45,454 bases of DNA from Rhodocollybia butyracea (taxonomy: Eukaryota; Basidiomycota; Agaricomycetes; Agaricales; Omphalotaceae), in NCBI GenBank assembly GCA_015501585.1, contig JADNRY010000475.1, positions 1-45,454 on the forward strand, in the 5' to 3' direction. The notes beneath the pieces are model-generated. The model searched no databases and was not told the origin of the DNA. It saw only the letters and a list, made by a program, of their open reading frames with translations. Below are positions 9,552-20,838 of this stretch, in pieces. The position numbers and the translations under genes are program-made. Position 1 is the first letter of the stretch; each line of letters starts with the position of its first letter.

Positions 9552-10995
9552 CAAGTACGGGATTAATTGATGCGGCGCATCAGATTTTCGGACTTGTCCG
9601 AATCAAACAATAGTGGGGTGTACCACTAGAGCATGATTTGATTCGGAAATGTCCGAATGTTCAACGCGCAGACTCGGAAGTTTCCGAGTATTGCTTAATG
9701 AGGATTCTCAGTGAGAATCCGGGCTGAGGATAAGTAGTGATGCCCAGGTAAGGCATATTACCTGGGCGTCGGAATAAACCAATAAATCATTCGGAAGGTT
9801 TATCCTTTCCGATACTTAAGGAGGTGTCCTCCTCGATTGGCTCAAGAACATTTTTAATGTTCTCGGTGTCCGACTCATCGGGGTGTTCTGATGATTCAAG
9901 TTCATTGTCTCTATTCCTAGAAGAGACATAATATTTAGTGAGGGCCGTGTGGTCCTCAATGCGTGTGACGGCTCTGACCATCACTTCTAATTTGGCATAC
10001 TCCGGAACAATCCCCTCGTTTGTGAGTTGCCTGATAATATTGAAGGGTAATCCCTCAATGAACCGTTTCCGCATTGTTTGGAGCATCCGTGATGCCCATT
10101 GTGTAAGTGAGGAATAATAATCCCTCACACCCGTATCGGGTGAATACTCAATAAGGTCAAACTGCCGTGCAGCTTGATGAATGGTTGTTGCTTGGATGCA
10201 ACGATCAAAGACACCAATGATGGCGCCTTCAAATGTCCACTTAAGGACAGTGCGGTGTATACCAGCGACTTCGTCGTTATACCAGTCAAGGGCTTTGCCC
10301 TGTAGAAACATGCCAAGCACGGCAGTCCGTGTAGCATCGTAATCGTCACCGCACATGCGGTTGACTACCATCCATTGGAGAAGTGACATTAGCCACCGCT
10401 CGAAGACATTGACATCCGGAGATCCATCATAGGCCTCCGGAGATGGAACTTTAAGAGCTTTACGGCTCTCAATGGGAGGGATAGGATTCCCTACCTTATC
10501 TCAAATTTGTTTACGGTACACTTTGTGTACCTTGTGTTTCCATCGGGAACAACGTTCGTCGTCACCTGTTGTTTCTCGCATCTTAGATGCAAGTGAGCAC
10601 AGTAATTTATGCTGCTCATTTTTAGTAATTTTACCCTTGCGGGTAGCAAATTTGTCTAGCCAAGAGGCATTAGACGATGAGTCAGTATTTGACTCAGTGT
10701 CACTTGGGTCCGATGATTCATCTGACCATGGGCTGCGTTTCCAGCCTTTGGATTTAGCACTCTTGTGCTTCCTCCCCCCTTCACGGGATTTTTTGCTAGG
10801 CGCTTTCGCTCCGGCATTATTGCTTGACGGCAATTTGGGCAGTCTTACGGTAGTGTGTACTACTGGAGGGGCAACACTTTGTGTCGCCGGGGCGATGGAT
10901 ATGGTAGTAGGAACTACCGGAAGGGTACCGTGTTGCGGTCCCATACTGGAGTGATCTCCAGTAGTGTTCGGTACAACTACTGGAGGTGTAATAAT

Positions 10996-11163
10996 TGTTG
11001 GATTTGGGATTTGTCATTCCAAGCTCGTAATCTTACGTAGGTACAAAACTGTAGTCAGCGGATGCTTCTGCATCCGTTTGTCTCTCTCTTCTGACCGTCA
11101 CGGAGAGGACAACCAGAAATACACTCGTTGCTGTCTGTTTACCCTCAGGAGCCTATCACAACA
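10996..11163. repeat. Left terminal repeat of the TRIM
   Basis: 168 bp, TG...CA, aligned without visible difference over the segments I compared with 11674-11841. It includes the short hairpin GGATGCTTCTGCATCC. Confidence 0.88.
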
Positions 11164-11673
11164 CAAACGGATCCTAGCTGTCTGGTGGGCTAGTATACAA
11201 TACACCACTGCTGAAGGGCGCTTGATAAAGCCCCTATTCTGCTTGATGAGGCTCCTATCATGCTCGTCGCTTTCTTGTCACTTGAATACTGTCCAGCCGT
11301 ATTTTCTGGATGCCGACATTCTTGTGATACCGTCATTGGTCTGTGGAGACCATTATAAATACCTTCGAGGTCCATTGATGATTGGACACCCCTATTCGAG
11401 TTGTTGGCTACGAGAACGCCTACTACTCCTGGATTTACCTTGATTCGAGTTGTCGACTACGAGAATGTCTACCACTCAACCGAGGATTGATATGAGTTGC
11501 TGAGGGTCAAGTATGGGATGCCCAGAACTGATCGAGTTGCCGAGGACCGATTATGAGGACACCTACAACTTATTGAGACGGTTTTGAGTCACTGACTACG
11601 AGAATGTCATGATTCACTTTTTTGAAGGCTTGCTGTGTTATGATTATTACAGATTACTTCGCTTGTGGGGGCA

Positions 11674-11841
11674 TGTTGGATTTGGGATTTGTCATTCCAA
11701 GCTCGTAATCTTACGTAGGTACAAAACTGTAGTCAGCGGATGCTTCTGCATCCGTTTGTCTCTCTCTTCTGACCGTCACGGAGAGGACAACCAGAAATAC
11801 ACTCGTTGCTGTCTGTTTACCCTCAGGAGCCTATCACAACA
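11674..11841. repeat. Right terminal repeat of the TRIM
   Basis: 168 bp, TG...CA, same orientation as 10996-11163 and followed by target duplication ATAAT. The near identity of the two repeats implies that the TRIM is younger than the gag element it interrupts. Confidence 0.88.
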
Positions 11842-12944
11842 ATAATAATATTGGGTACCACTGGCGCCCTTGCAGTATACCAAGTTGTTTGCCTCGGTAG
11901 GAACAGATGGTGCTGCATTGTGCAATACCGGCGGTGTGACGGCAGGCCGTCTTGGTGTGGGTGCAGCAATAGTGATTCTATTGCTGTTTCTCGATGAAGA
12001 AGATCTTTCTTCATTAGATCGGATGCTAGATGCATCCCATTTCTCAGTTATATTGAGAATACGATTGAGTACTTGTGTACTCTTGTTGAGTGATGCCGCT
12101 ACATCTCGTAGCGCAGAAGAAATCTCACTTAAACCCTCTCGGGTTGGCTGTTTCTTACGAATAGTCATAGACTGTTCATTCGGTGGACTCTTGTCCTGCC
12201 TGTAGTGCCGTCCTTCAGACGCACGTACGGAATGAGTCGCTGATGCGACTGAATAGATTGAGTGTGGTGACACGTCACCACGAATGGAAGGTGCGCGATC
12301 GTGCACACTCTGATATGACTTCTCTGATTGATTTTGAGAGGTCATAGGGACAGTGAATGATATAGCGGGAAGGAAAAATTGGAGCGGGTTTGTATAGATT
12401 GTGTATCGAGTTGGAATAATGGTTGTTATACTTGGTAGTATAACTGTTTTTAGCTTGTTAAACTAATAGCTTTGTGTTATTCACACAATAGTAATTTTTT
12501 GATGTTCAAAAAAGTATAACGCACCCTATGGGCAAAGTCCTTAGGAACACCGGTGAACACGACAAATAGGATACTATTGTGTGTACGACGGTGTAAAAGA
12601 CTAACTAGACTCTTAAGTAATCGTATGATACTTATAGTAACGGATTTATTATATAATTAATAATAAATAGAATGATAAGATAGACTGTTTGGTCTATCGG
12701 CGGCGTCTAGGATGACCGTATCGCCGGATACGGTCAGTGGTGATTATGGAGAGGCGGAGGCGTTACAGACAGCCTACGGCGATTGGGCGCTAAAATAAGC
12801 GCTCAGTCGCTGTGAGCTGTCTACAACCTCAAACATGTGTGGCAGTACTTGATAAGTACTATAATAAATATGATACTATTAATTACTGTAAGTTTTGATC
12901 ACCAACAACAAATATATGAGTTCATATTGCTTGCACAAGTCACA

Positions 12945-13100
12945 CAAGTACTTGCAAGTCAACAAATGTCTGACTTGTGACCCGCGCCTGACCCGTGGGA
13001 AACGGATCCTGGGATCCGCGAGTCACATACTTGCGGGTTTTCCCACGGATCTTACCTGCGAGTACTTGTGAAGACTTGGACTCGTGGACATCTCTACTTG
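12945..13100. repeat. Dispersed repeat C, copy 1
   Basis: Begins near TACTTGCAAGTCAAC and ends near GACTTGGACTCGTGGACAT. It contains GACCCGTGGGAAAC, GGATCC and TACTTGCGGGTTTTCCCACG. A second copy lies at 23985-24155. The right end (GGACTCGTGGACAT) resembles the termini of the hAT-like family A at 29 and 1574, so C may be a relative with one altered end. No target duplication was found. Confidence 0.65.
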
Positions 13101-13187
13101 AGGGCCCCATACCTCAACTATAATGGTTTTTCAGCATGTCTATGATCTCTGCACAAAAATTCCTCTATCATTTGAACCCGCTTCCCT

Positions 13188-13829
13188 ATGTCTGACAAAA
13201 AGGATATCTGCCACAACAATCTGGTTGATTCCGGAGCATCCCGCCCGTTCATTGACGCCAAGGTTGCCAACGAACACCTAGAAAACCTTACTCAGCTGAA
13301 GGAACCAATTCCGCTCGAGTTATTCGACGGCCAGCCTTCATCGGCAGGTCAAATCACCCATTCCTACACCAACACCATCAGTTTCAAAGACGGCACCATT
13401 CAATTAGTTGAATTCCTAGTGACACAATTACATCCAGCCGCACCGGTTGTCCTGGGACTTTCGTGGCTTCGCCAGTACAAACCCATCATGGACTGGGCGG
13501 ATCTTTCTATGACGTTCCGGGATAGAAACATTAGAAATTCAGCGGTAGTAGGAGCACATATTATAGAGGACGAGGTGGGAGGTACAGACGTAGAGGAGGG
13601 GGTAGGGAATGGCCAAAACCATCTGACAACGATCTCGACAACACAACCTTTGAAATCAAAATTCCCAGTTACTATTGAGGACACCCTTGACGAGGATAAC
13701 GACCCATCTAACCAACCAATGGCACTACCATTCAACGGAAACCCAAACGACCCTATCCTATTAACAATGGATGAACCATTCAGCAAACCAAAGCACAAAA
13801 ACGCAAACCCCAACACCTTCGAAATCTAA
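13188..13829 (+). pseudogene. Retropepsin (protease) region of pol
   Basis: Encodes an aspartic protease with the catalytic LVDSGAS motif (from 13221) and the later hydrophobic VVLGLSWLRQY segment characteristic of Ty3/gypsy retropepsins, which mature Gag-Pol. The open frame ends at 13829 in a Pro/Thr/Asp-rich linker. The linker is duplicated: a segment with TIEDTLDEDND at about 13630-13790 is repeated as TIEEILDEDED at about 13800-13965, in a different frame. The annotated first Met (13188) is probably internal, since coding similarity continues upstream of it. Confidence 0.85.
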
Positions 13830-14062
13830 ATATGCGACAACAATAGAAGAAATCCTCGACGAGGATGAAGACACAACCAACAAACCGACCACTCTACCTT
13901 TCGACAAAGATCCCGACAGCCCACTACTCTTACCCAACAACAAACCCTTCCAATCAATGGAGGACGACATCCGACAATGGAAGAAAGGAACAGAGAAATA
14001 GAGCCACAACATGACACCCGACCAAACGACAACCAAAGCTCGAAAAATTCTGCGAAAAACCA

Positions 14063-16489
14063 ATGACACCAAAGGGAGCTGCTTCCAGAAAAAAGGATTA
14101 CCTTAGGAGAAAAGGTCCCGCTTGGGTAAAAAGAGAATCAGATCCCGACGCGACAGGACCAAAGATCAGTATGATTGGTGCCACAGCAATGGATAGGTTA
14201 ATCCGAGATGGGACTCCCGCATTTTTTCTTCATGTGTCCCCTGCTAACAATCCAGAACACCTTAAAGCTATTACATTAGGAGAACCAGCGACCCCCGAGA
14301 CTGACAATCCTTTGGTTAAAGCTTTGACAACCACGGATAAGGAAGCGCAAGCATGGAAGGACTTGGTACCGGCACAATACCACAACTACCTTGATGTATT
14401 TTCTCCTGGCAACGCTAAAGAACTTCCGCCTCACCGACCATATGATATCTGCATTGAGACGGAAGGAGACACCATGCCGACTCTAGGAAAACTTCATAAC
14501 ATGTCAGCTATGGAACTTAAATCGCTAAAGGACTATATCAACGAGATGCTAGGAAAGGGGTTTATTCGATCATCTAGTTCGCCAACGGGAGCCCCAATAC
14601 TATTTGCAAAAAAGAAAGACGGGTCCCTTCGACTTTGCGTAGATTATCAAGCACTCAACCGCCTCACCATAAAGAATCGGTACCCTCTTCCCCTCGTCGG
14701 AACCCTTGTAGATTGACTCAGCCAAGCTAAGGTCTTCACCAAACTTGACCTACGAGTGGGATACAACAACGTACGTATTGCCGACGGACACGAATGGAAA
14801 ACTGCATTCAGAACGCGATACGGAGCCTTCGAGTACTTGGTTATGCCTTTTGGATTAACGAATGCTCCCGCAGCTTTCCAGTTTTTCATGAACAACATCT
14901 TTCACAACCTTGTTGACATCTGTGTAGTGGTCTACCTGGACGATATACTCATCTTTTCTGACGACGAGAGCAAACATGAGGAGCACGTACAAACAGTACT
15001 ACAACAACTGCGCGACGACAATCTTCACGTTAAACCTGAGAAATGTTTCTTCCATACTGATACCGTCAAATACCTAGGCATGATCATATCACCAAAAGGG
15101 ATTTCCATGGATCCTTCAAAGGTATCCGTTATTCTTGACTAGCCTGCTCCTCGGAATGTCAAAGAACTGTAATCCTTCCTTGGCTTCGCAAATTTTTACA
15201 GGAGATTCATAGACAATTACTCGGGTATTACCAAGGTCCTCACCAGACTAACCCGGAAGGATGTAGCTTGGGTCTGGGATTCCGCTTGCCAGGACGCGTT
15301 TGAACTACTAAAAACAGCATTCACAACCGCGCCAGTATTAGGCCATTTCAATCCCGACCTCCCCGTCATACTTGAATGCGACACTTCCGACTGGGCTATC
15401 ACAGGAATTCTCTCTCAGCTTGACCCATCCACGGGGGAAATCCACCCTATCGCCTTCCACACACGTTCTATGATTCCAGCGGAACTAAACTATGACATCT
15501 ATGACAAGGAACTGTTAGCTATTGTAGCGTGCTTCAGGGAATGGAGAGCCTACTGCGAAGGGTCTAGATTCCGAATACAAGTTTACTCAGATCACAATAA
15601 CCTGCAGTACTTCACAACTACAAAACAACTCACTTCCCGCCAAGCGCGATGGGCGGAAACACTATCGGGATATGATTTCAATATCAACTATCGACCGGGA
15701 ACCCTAGGGGCGAAACCCGACGCCCTGACACAAAGGGCAGACGTCTATCCGAAGCGAGGATGGGAGCAGAAGCAGGCGAAAGGACATAACAAGCGAATTC
15801 TTATTCCGCCTGAACGTTTAAACGCTTCCCATTTACTAAACAAAGACCTACTGATCTCTAGGATACGCGAATTGACGCAGGACCAGTTCATGAAGTCCAG
15901 CATCGAAGATATAACCTCAGGGAAGGATAATGGGTTCTCTTTCATAGGAGGATTGTTGATGAAGAACAAGCACATCTATGTACCTGATACCAAGGATTTA
16001 CGACGCGATGCCATAGCACATTTCCATGATCACAAACTCAGGGGACATCCAGGACAAAAAAGGACAAAAAAGATGGTCAGCCAACTCTTCTTCTGGGCGC
16101 ATCACACTACCAACATTCGCGACTACGTACGATCCTGCCACCCATGTCAGAGAGCAAAGGCTAATTGCCAAAAGCCGTACGGTAACCTAAAGCCACTACC
16201 CATCGGACAACGCCCTTGGTCATCCATCTTGCTAGACCACATCACCCAATTGCCACCCAGAGGAGACGAGAAATTTGACGCAATATTAGTAGTAGTTTGT
16301 CGGCTCAGCAAGCAAGCCATCTTCATCCCATGCCACACCACCGACGACACAACCACATTCGCCTCCCATTTCATCACCCACGTATTTGCCAAGCATAGAC
16401 TACCTTCCGACATTATTTCCGACCGCGGTTCCCTTTTCATTGCACAGTTCTGGAAAGAACTCACCAGAATCCTGCACGTTGAATCGTGA
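14063..16489 (+). pseudogene. Reverse transcriptase, RNase H and integrase region of pol
   Basis: One continuous frame with stops at 14714 (TGA), 15140 (TAG), 15170 (TAA) and 16487 (TGA), all explainable by single transitions. RT: a [16 protein letters not shown] segment, then [15 protein letters not shown] and the catalytic YLDD at 14933. RNase H: LECDTSDWAITGIL, an ELLAIV segment, YSDHNNLQYF and ARWAETLSGYDF. Integrase: H-H-C-C zinc site (HDH..GHPG, then CHPCQ near 16136) and catalytic Asp residues in LLDHITQLP and SDRG. It would copy element RNA to DNA and insert it. It is inactive as it stands because of the stops. Confidence 0.93.
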
Positions 16490-17361
16490 TTATTGACAGT
16501 GTTTTATCCGGAGACGGATGGGCAGACAGAACATGTCAACCAGTCGCTCGAGTACTACTTGCGCGTATATTGCGCTTACAGCCAAAATGACTGGAAGGAT
16601 CTACTCCTGCTCGCAGAGTTTGTATACAACAACTCCCCTCACATGGCAACGGGAGTCTCACCATTTTTTGCCAACAAAGGATATCACCCGAAGCTCACTA
16701 TCAATTTAGAACAGGAGGGAGTATCTGCAACGGAAGCCAACACTTTCGCACAGGATTTAGCGGAACTCCATAGATCCCTACAGAAGCACATTGCCGACGC
16801 AAACAAGGACTACAAACACTACGCCAACTGGAAACGAAGGGAAGCACCAGACTGGAAGAAAGGCGACAAAGTTTGGTTAAACATGGAAAATATCCGCACA
16901 AGGAGACCAACAAAGAAACTTGACCACAAATGGACGGGACCATACACCATCCTCAAAAGTATTGGATCTCATGCATACCGACTAGATCTACCGGGTGATC
17001 TCTGACGCATCCACAACGTCTTCCATGTCAACCGACTAAAACCCACCACTCTGATTCATTCCGACGAATCCCATCACCGCCACCCCCCGTATACATGCAA
17101 GGCAACTTGGAGCACAAGGTCGAAACCATAAAGAACTCCAGACCAATAGCGGGGAGACCACAGGAAATTGAATACCTCATTAAATGGACAGGATACAATG
17201 CCACGTTCAACTCATGGGTTTCTTGGGAGGGAATGGCAGGATCCCTCAACATGCTAAAACAATGGCACCAGGAACACCCCAGAAAGCGCGGACCCACTTC
17301 CGCCCAACTCCGAAAGCTAGACAGCCTCGCACAGGACAAAGAAAAGGAGGGTGAAGAATAG
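16490..17361 (+). pseudogene. Integrase C-terminus and chromodomain
   Basis: In frame with the preceding pol up to a TGA at 17003-17005. It contains the last integrase catalytic region (ETDGQTEHVNQSLEYYL, with the DDE glutamate in NQSLEYY) and a GPY/F-type segment (HKWTGPYTILKSIG). A frameshift follows near 17050. From about 17095 another frame encodes a chromodomain (EIEYLIKWTGY, then WVSWEGM and a C-terminal helix), ending at 17361. Chromodomains on Ty3/gypsy integrases target insertion to marked chromatin, so this defines a chromovirus. Confidence 0.9.
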
Positions 17362-17665
17362 TCAAGTCCCTACCCTTACACCCCACACTCAGGCGGACGC
17401 AACTCCGACCAATCTCCATTTTCCCTATCTCCCTAAACGACAACTCACATTGGCGGATTCAACTCCGCCTCATAGACAATCTAAATCCTTTTCATTCATT
17501 CTTTTCTAACAAACGATTCCTGGCTTATTACCTATATACAGACGATCTATGTACAATCAAAGCACATCAAAACACAATAACGACAATTAACAAGAAAAAA
17601 GAAATACAAAAAAGAAAACAATAGCGACTAAGTATATACAGTAACGCATTTTCTCCTCTATTACC
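17362..17665. other. Spacer between pol and the antisense gene
   Basis: A 304-bp AT-rich stretch where pol and the antisense gene converge. It could hold the 3' end of the antisense transcript. A repeated GGCGGA-CAACTCCG motif near 17393 and 17452 is the only structure seen. Confidence 0.4.
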
Positions 17666-20620
17666 TTACGACGTTTCTAACGAAGTACTACCGGTTGAAC
17701 TGGGCTCACTGGAGGGAAGGAACAAGGGATTATTGGGATTGGGAAGGAATGAAGAAGGACTTGGGACAGAGGAAACTACTTCGGCATTACCATCCACAGA
17801 ACCAATTGCGTCAACAACCACATCCATACCATCATCCACGACCACGGAAACCTCCAAATCCAGGATACCCGTTGACGCCCCACTCTCGACAACGACGACT
17901 CCAGCCAAAGAATCCTTGTCTTTGAGTTCATCCACCTTGATTTCCTCCTCATTGCGCCTACCAAAAATCTCCCCATTGCTCATATAGTCAAGGTCTTCCA
18001 TGTCTTCTAGTGGTTCAGGTGCATTGGGCGACGTTTGGACACCTACAGTAACCATTGCCGTGGGAATAACACACTCCACGGGCACTGCAGGAGCATCAGG
18101 AAAAGCCGTTTTTGCCTAGGTGACCCCAGAGTGGCCTAAAGCAAACTAGGTGACCTATGAATCCTATGGCATCCTAGGAATTTGGCCTCGTCCCTTGCCA
18201 GTCAAGGCTCTTGAGGATTCCCTAGGGTATCCTAGGCAAGCCTAGGTTTGCCCAGGTTTGCCCAGGTGTTCCCCAGGAGCACCTGGGCAAACCTGGGCAA
18301 ACCTAGGCTTGCCTAGGGAGTCCTCAAGAGCCTTGACTGGCAAGGGACGAGGCCAAATTCCTAGGATGCCATAGGATTCATAGGTCACCTAATTTGCTTT
18401 AGGCCACTCTGGGGTCACCTAGGCAAAAACGGCTTTTCCTGATGAGAGGAAGAAGGATTGGCGAGCGGCAAGTAATTCACGGAGGAACTGACGGTTCCGG
18501 GAATAACTGGCGAGCTGGGGGAATAGGCCACGACATCTAACCTATCCAGTAACCCCCTAATCGCCTCTCAGAGGGAGGAACCCTGGGCGTCACAAAGGTT
18601 TTGCAACGGGAAGAGGTTGGGAGTGAATTGCAGAAAGCGCCTGTACCGGATTGTACAATCCTGATCAAATACAGGCTCAATGGAAGAAATCACCGCTTCA
18701 AAGCCGGCATTTCTGGCCAACATTTGCTCACTACGATGGCTGGAAGAACGTTGCAGAAGTTGGCAAACGTGTGGGTATTGCAAATCAAAGTCTTCCAGAA
18801 CCATACGAAGGGCCAATTGGGATCAACAAGCTTCATTAGTAATGGAAGGAATGGCGTTGGAAAGGGCGGAATGCGCTTTGACAAACAGAGGAGATTCGGC
18901 CACGGCGGGATCGTCGGAAATGCTCAACAAGTTGTACAATCAGAACATGGGTTCCGCTACGCGTTGCTCAAATTGGTTGATGAACCCGGGAAGATCCAGT
19001 TGGCGGAGCATGAGCGCATACTCCAGTGCAATGTTGCGGTCCAGTATCAAAAGTTCCCAGTCAGACTGAAGCTTTCGGACCAAGGAATCGTTGGAGGAAC
19101 CAGTGGCACTCTTCAGCATGTTTCCCAAGGCACTCATCTTGTACCGAGCCTTGCGTAACTGAGATTCCAAAGCTTCCTTCCCCCATTGAACCTGACAACT
19201 TGCCTCCACAATGTGATCGTTCCGACGCAACACTTCTTCATGACTACTCTGGATAGCGTCGAAAGTTCCTTCCACCCACTTCAGCTCTTCGCGAAGGTGA
19301 TCCTCTGAGGCACGTAAACGACGATTCTCCTGCGAGTGGAAAGTCAGGAAGCGGTAAGATAATTGTCCAGAAGAATACTCACTTCTTCCAAATGCAAGAA
19401 CTCCTCCGAATCCATTACCATTGGGGGCCTCAGAGCAAGCCGCTGCTCAAGTTCCTTAGTCCGTTCCCTGGATTTCAAGAATTCCTTCCGCAACACCGCA
19501 GATGATGAGGTCAACTCCTTCAACTGCACGGCAAGCAGTTCTGCATGAGTACGTTCTACGTGCACTTCCGCTTTGAAACCCACACTACGAGAAGTTACCT
19601 CAGCGAGCTCCTGTCGCAAGTGATCCCTCTCCAAGCGATAATGCGCTGCATGATCCCGCTCCTCTTGAAGTTCCTGGACGGTCAAGCGATGATTACCAAC
19701 AAAATCCACTAGGAAGGATTGCTGTTCCAAGTTATACCCTGGAGAGTGGAATTGGGCATTCAAGTCCTGCGAGGGAAGGGGACATGGGGAATCATCTTGC
19801 CCATATCGACAGGAGTGCGGGTAGGAGCCAATGGAATAGGGTTATCTAAGCGAGGTCAAATGTTGCGGTTCGAGTCAGATTCTACGGGAGCCGCACGCTT
19901 AGTTCATAGAGAAGGGTCCATCAAAGAAGAAGGATGAGGGAGTGAAGTTGGGGAAACAATGGTTGGCAACGGAATAGGAGCAAGAGGAACGGGAGCGGCA
20001 ACTCGCAAAAGTGCTGGGATGAGAACACAAACAGGGCTGTGACGATCATGCGCCTGTGATGAAGGAACATCGCGCGACTTCTCCTGATCCTTTGCCTTCT
20101 TCATCTTCTTGGGGTGTTTCTGACGTTTCTCGATGACAACTCCACCACGACTGGGATCTTGCGCCCTGTCCATCGCTATGAACTCTCTCAATCTCTCAGT
20201 ATCCTCCTCAGCCTGTGGAAACAGACGCTCCCGTTCATCCATAATATGGCCCAATTCACTGGGACGATTACTCTGAGCCTCTAAAACCTTCAACGCCTTC
20301 TTGTACAACTCTGAAGGGAAGTCTAGGATTTTGGGAGCCCCGCACAATTGAGCAACAGCTTCTGATACATGAATTCTTTCCAGATTTGCGTACGCGCAGA
20401 ACCAAAGGAGAGTAAAAAAGTTGCATTGTTTCTTGTGCTTGTGACACAAGTTACAAGTAAGGGATTCATTGGGTTGGATGCAGGCGCTAGCGGTTTCTCG
20501 ACATGAGGAACATCTCACTTCAGCACGAGTGGATTCAAAAATGTCAGCATGTTCCAGGATAAACAAAGTTTCAACGCTGTAGATTTTAAAGCAAGCAGAG
20601 CGGTGGGTGGCTTCAGACAT
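17666..20620 (-). pseudogene. Antisense accessory gene: Zn2Cys6-like plus coiled coil
   Basis: Lies on the minus strand between pol and the 3' LTR. A start at 20620 (MSEATHRS) leads to the cysteine pattern C-x2-C-x6-C-x8-C-x2-C-x6-C (bases 20512-20423), which fits the Zn(II)2Cys6 spacing. The basic residues usual between Cys2 and Cys3 are missing, and HKHKKQ occurs near the end instead. A helical domain, a Lys-rich segment and long coiled coils follow (for example 19730-19400 and 19275-18940), then an acidic Ser-rich tail (18085-17666). It is broken by TGAs (19904, 19856, 18568), frameshifts (near 19770, 19340 and 18890) and the foldback MITE at 18094. Intact length would be roughly 800 residues. 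Function unknown; regulation or nucleic-acid binding is inference. Confidence 0.7.
18094..18444. mobile_element. Near-palindromic foldback MITE, copy 2
   Basis: 351 bp, CATCAGGAAAAGCCG to CGGCTTTTCCTGATG, with self-complementary arms meeting near 18270. It is closely similar to 5957-6334 but lacks the extra central CCAGGTGTTCC block. It interrupts the antisense gene between coding segments on either side. Confidence 0.87.
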
Positions 20621-20822
20621 TGTACAGTCGAGGACAATAAGCAGCAATGTAGGTGGTGGTTGGAGAAGGAGAAGTTATTACTCAGCCACCGAAAAGTTCA
20701 ACCCTGCATGACTCGACAATCGGAGAAGCTTCTCTTGGGAGCATTCTTATGTATCCCGATGACGCCGATAGCACCCGAGTCACAATCACATACGAGTCCT
20801 ACTCCTCAAGGGCTCGGAGCCT

Positions 20823-20838
20823 GAAGGGGGGTGGGTAA
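20823..20838 (+). promoter_or_regulatory. Polypurine tract before the 3' LTR
   Basis: GAAGGGGGGTGGGTAA directly abuts the 3' LTR, the expected position for the plus-strand DNA primer of a retrotransposon. Confidence 0.75.

Larger units (their letters stand above)
10996..11841. mobile_element. TRIM-like miniature LTR element
   Basis: Two near-identical 168-bp terminal repeats (10996-11163 and 11674-11841) start TGTTGGATTTGGG and end CCTATCACAACA. The whole 846-bp element is flanked by the 5-bp duplication ATAAT (10991-10995 and 11842-11846). A G-rich polypurine-like tract (TGTGGGGGCA) precedes the right repeat, suggesting plus orientation. The 510-bp interior codes for nothing and contains degenerate repeats of about 49 bp (CGAGTTG...TACGAGAA). 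The short LTR and TGTTGGA/CAACA ends resemble copia-type termini, but the class is inference. It disrupts the minus-strand gag. Confidence 0.9.
9787..12345 (-). pseudogene. Minus-strand gag (Retrotrans_gag domain), interrupted
   Basis: The N-terminal part (12345-11847) starts MTSQNQSEKSYQ and contains a Ser/Arg-rich region plus a short predicted helix (SALRDVAASLNKSTQVLNRI). It is split by the TRIM at 10996-11841 and has a frameshift near 11880. The gag then resumes through 10990-10501 (Ser/Lys-rich, basic), has a TGA at 10501-10503 (a CGA-to-TGA change would explain it), and continues in the same frame to 9787. The last part has the capsid-family pattern FLQGKALDWYNDEV, then WTFEGAIIGVFDRCI and a domain ending near TRIED. 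It is presumably an RNA-packaging structural protein of a different element from the host chromovirus. The C-terminus is acidic, without a zinc knuckle. Confidence 0.75.
9552..12900 (-). mobile_element. Gag-only retroelement relic, minus strand
   Basis: A block of foreign sequence between the right arm of repeat X and the dispersed repeat near 12950. It encodes a Ty3/gypsy-type gag on the minus strand, with no protease or polymerase. Downstream of gag (9552-9786) and upstream (12346-12900) are AT-rich, non-coding stretches with short inverted motifs (for example the hairpin GGATTCTCAGTGAGAATCC at 9703-9721). I found no LTR pair. TATCAAGTAC at 9552 and its inverse near 12845 may be chance. The right boundary is approximate. 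It is probably a non-autonomous element or a deletion relic. Confidence 0.55.

Noticed and set aside
9552..12854. TATCAAGTAC inverted pair as terminal repeats of the gag-only element
   Set aside because: Only about 10 bp, no matching target duplication; chance is likely.
6581..17005. Possible alternative genetic code with TGA read as an amino acid
   Set aside because: TAA and TAG also interrupt the same frame, frameshifts are present, and host-like genes end normally. C-to-T mutation explains the stops better.
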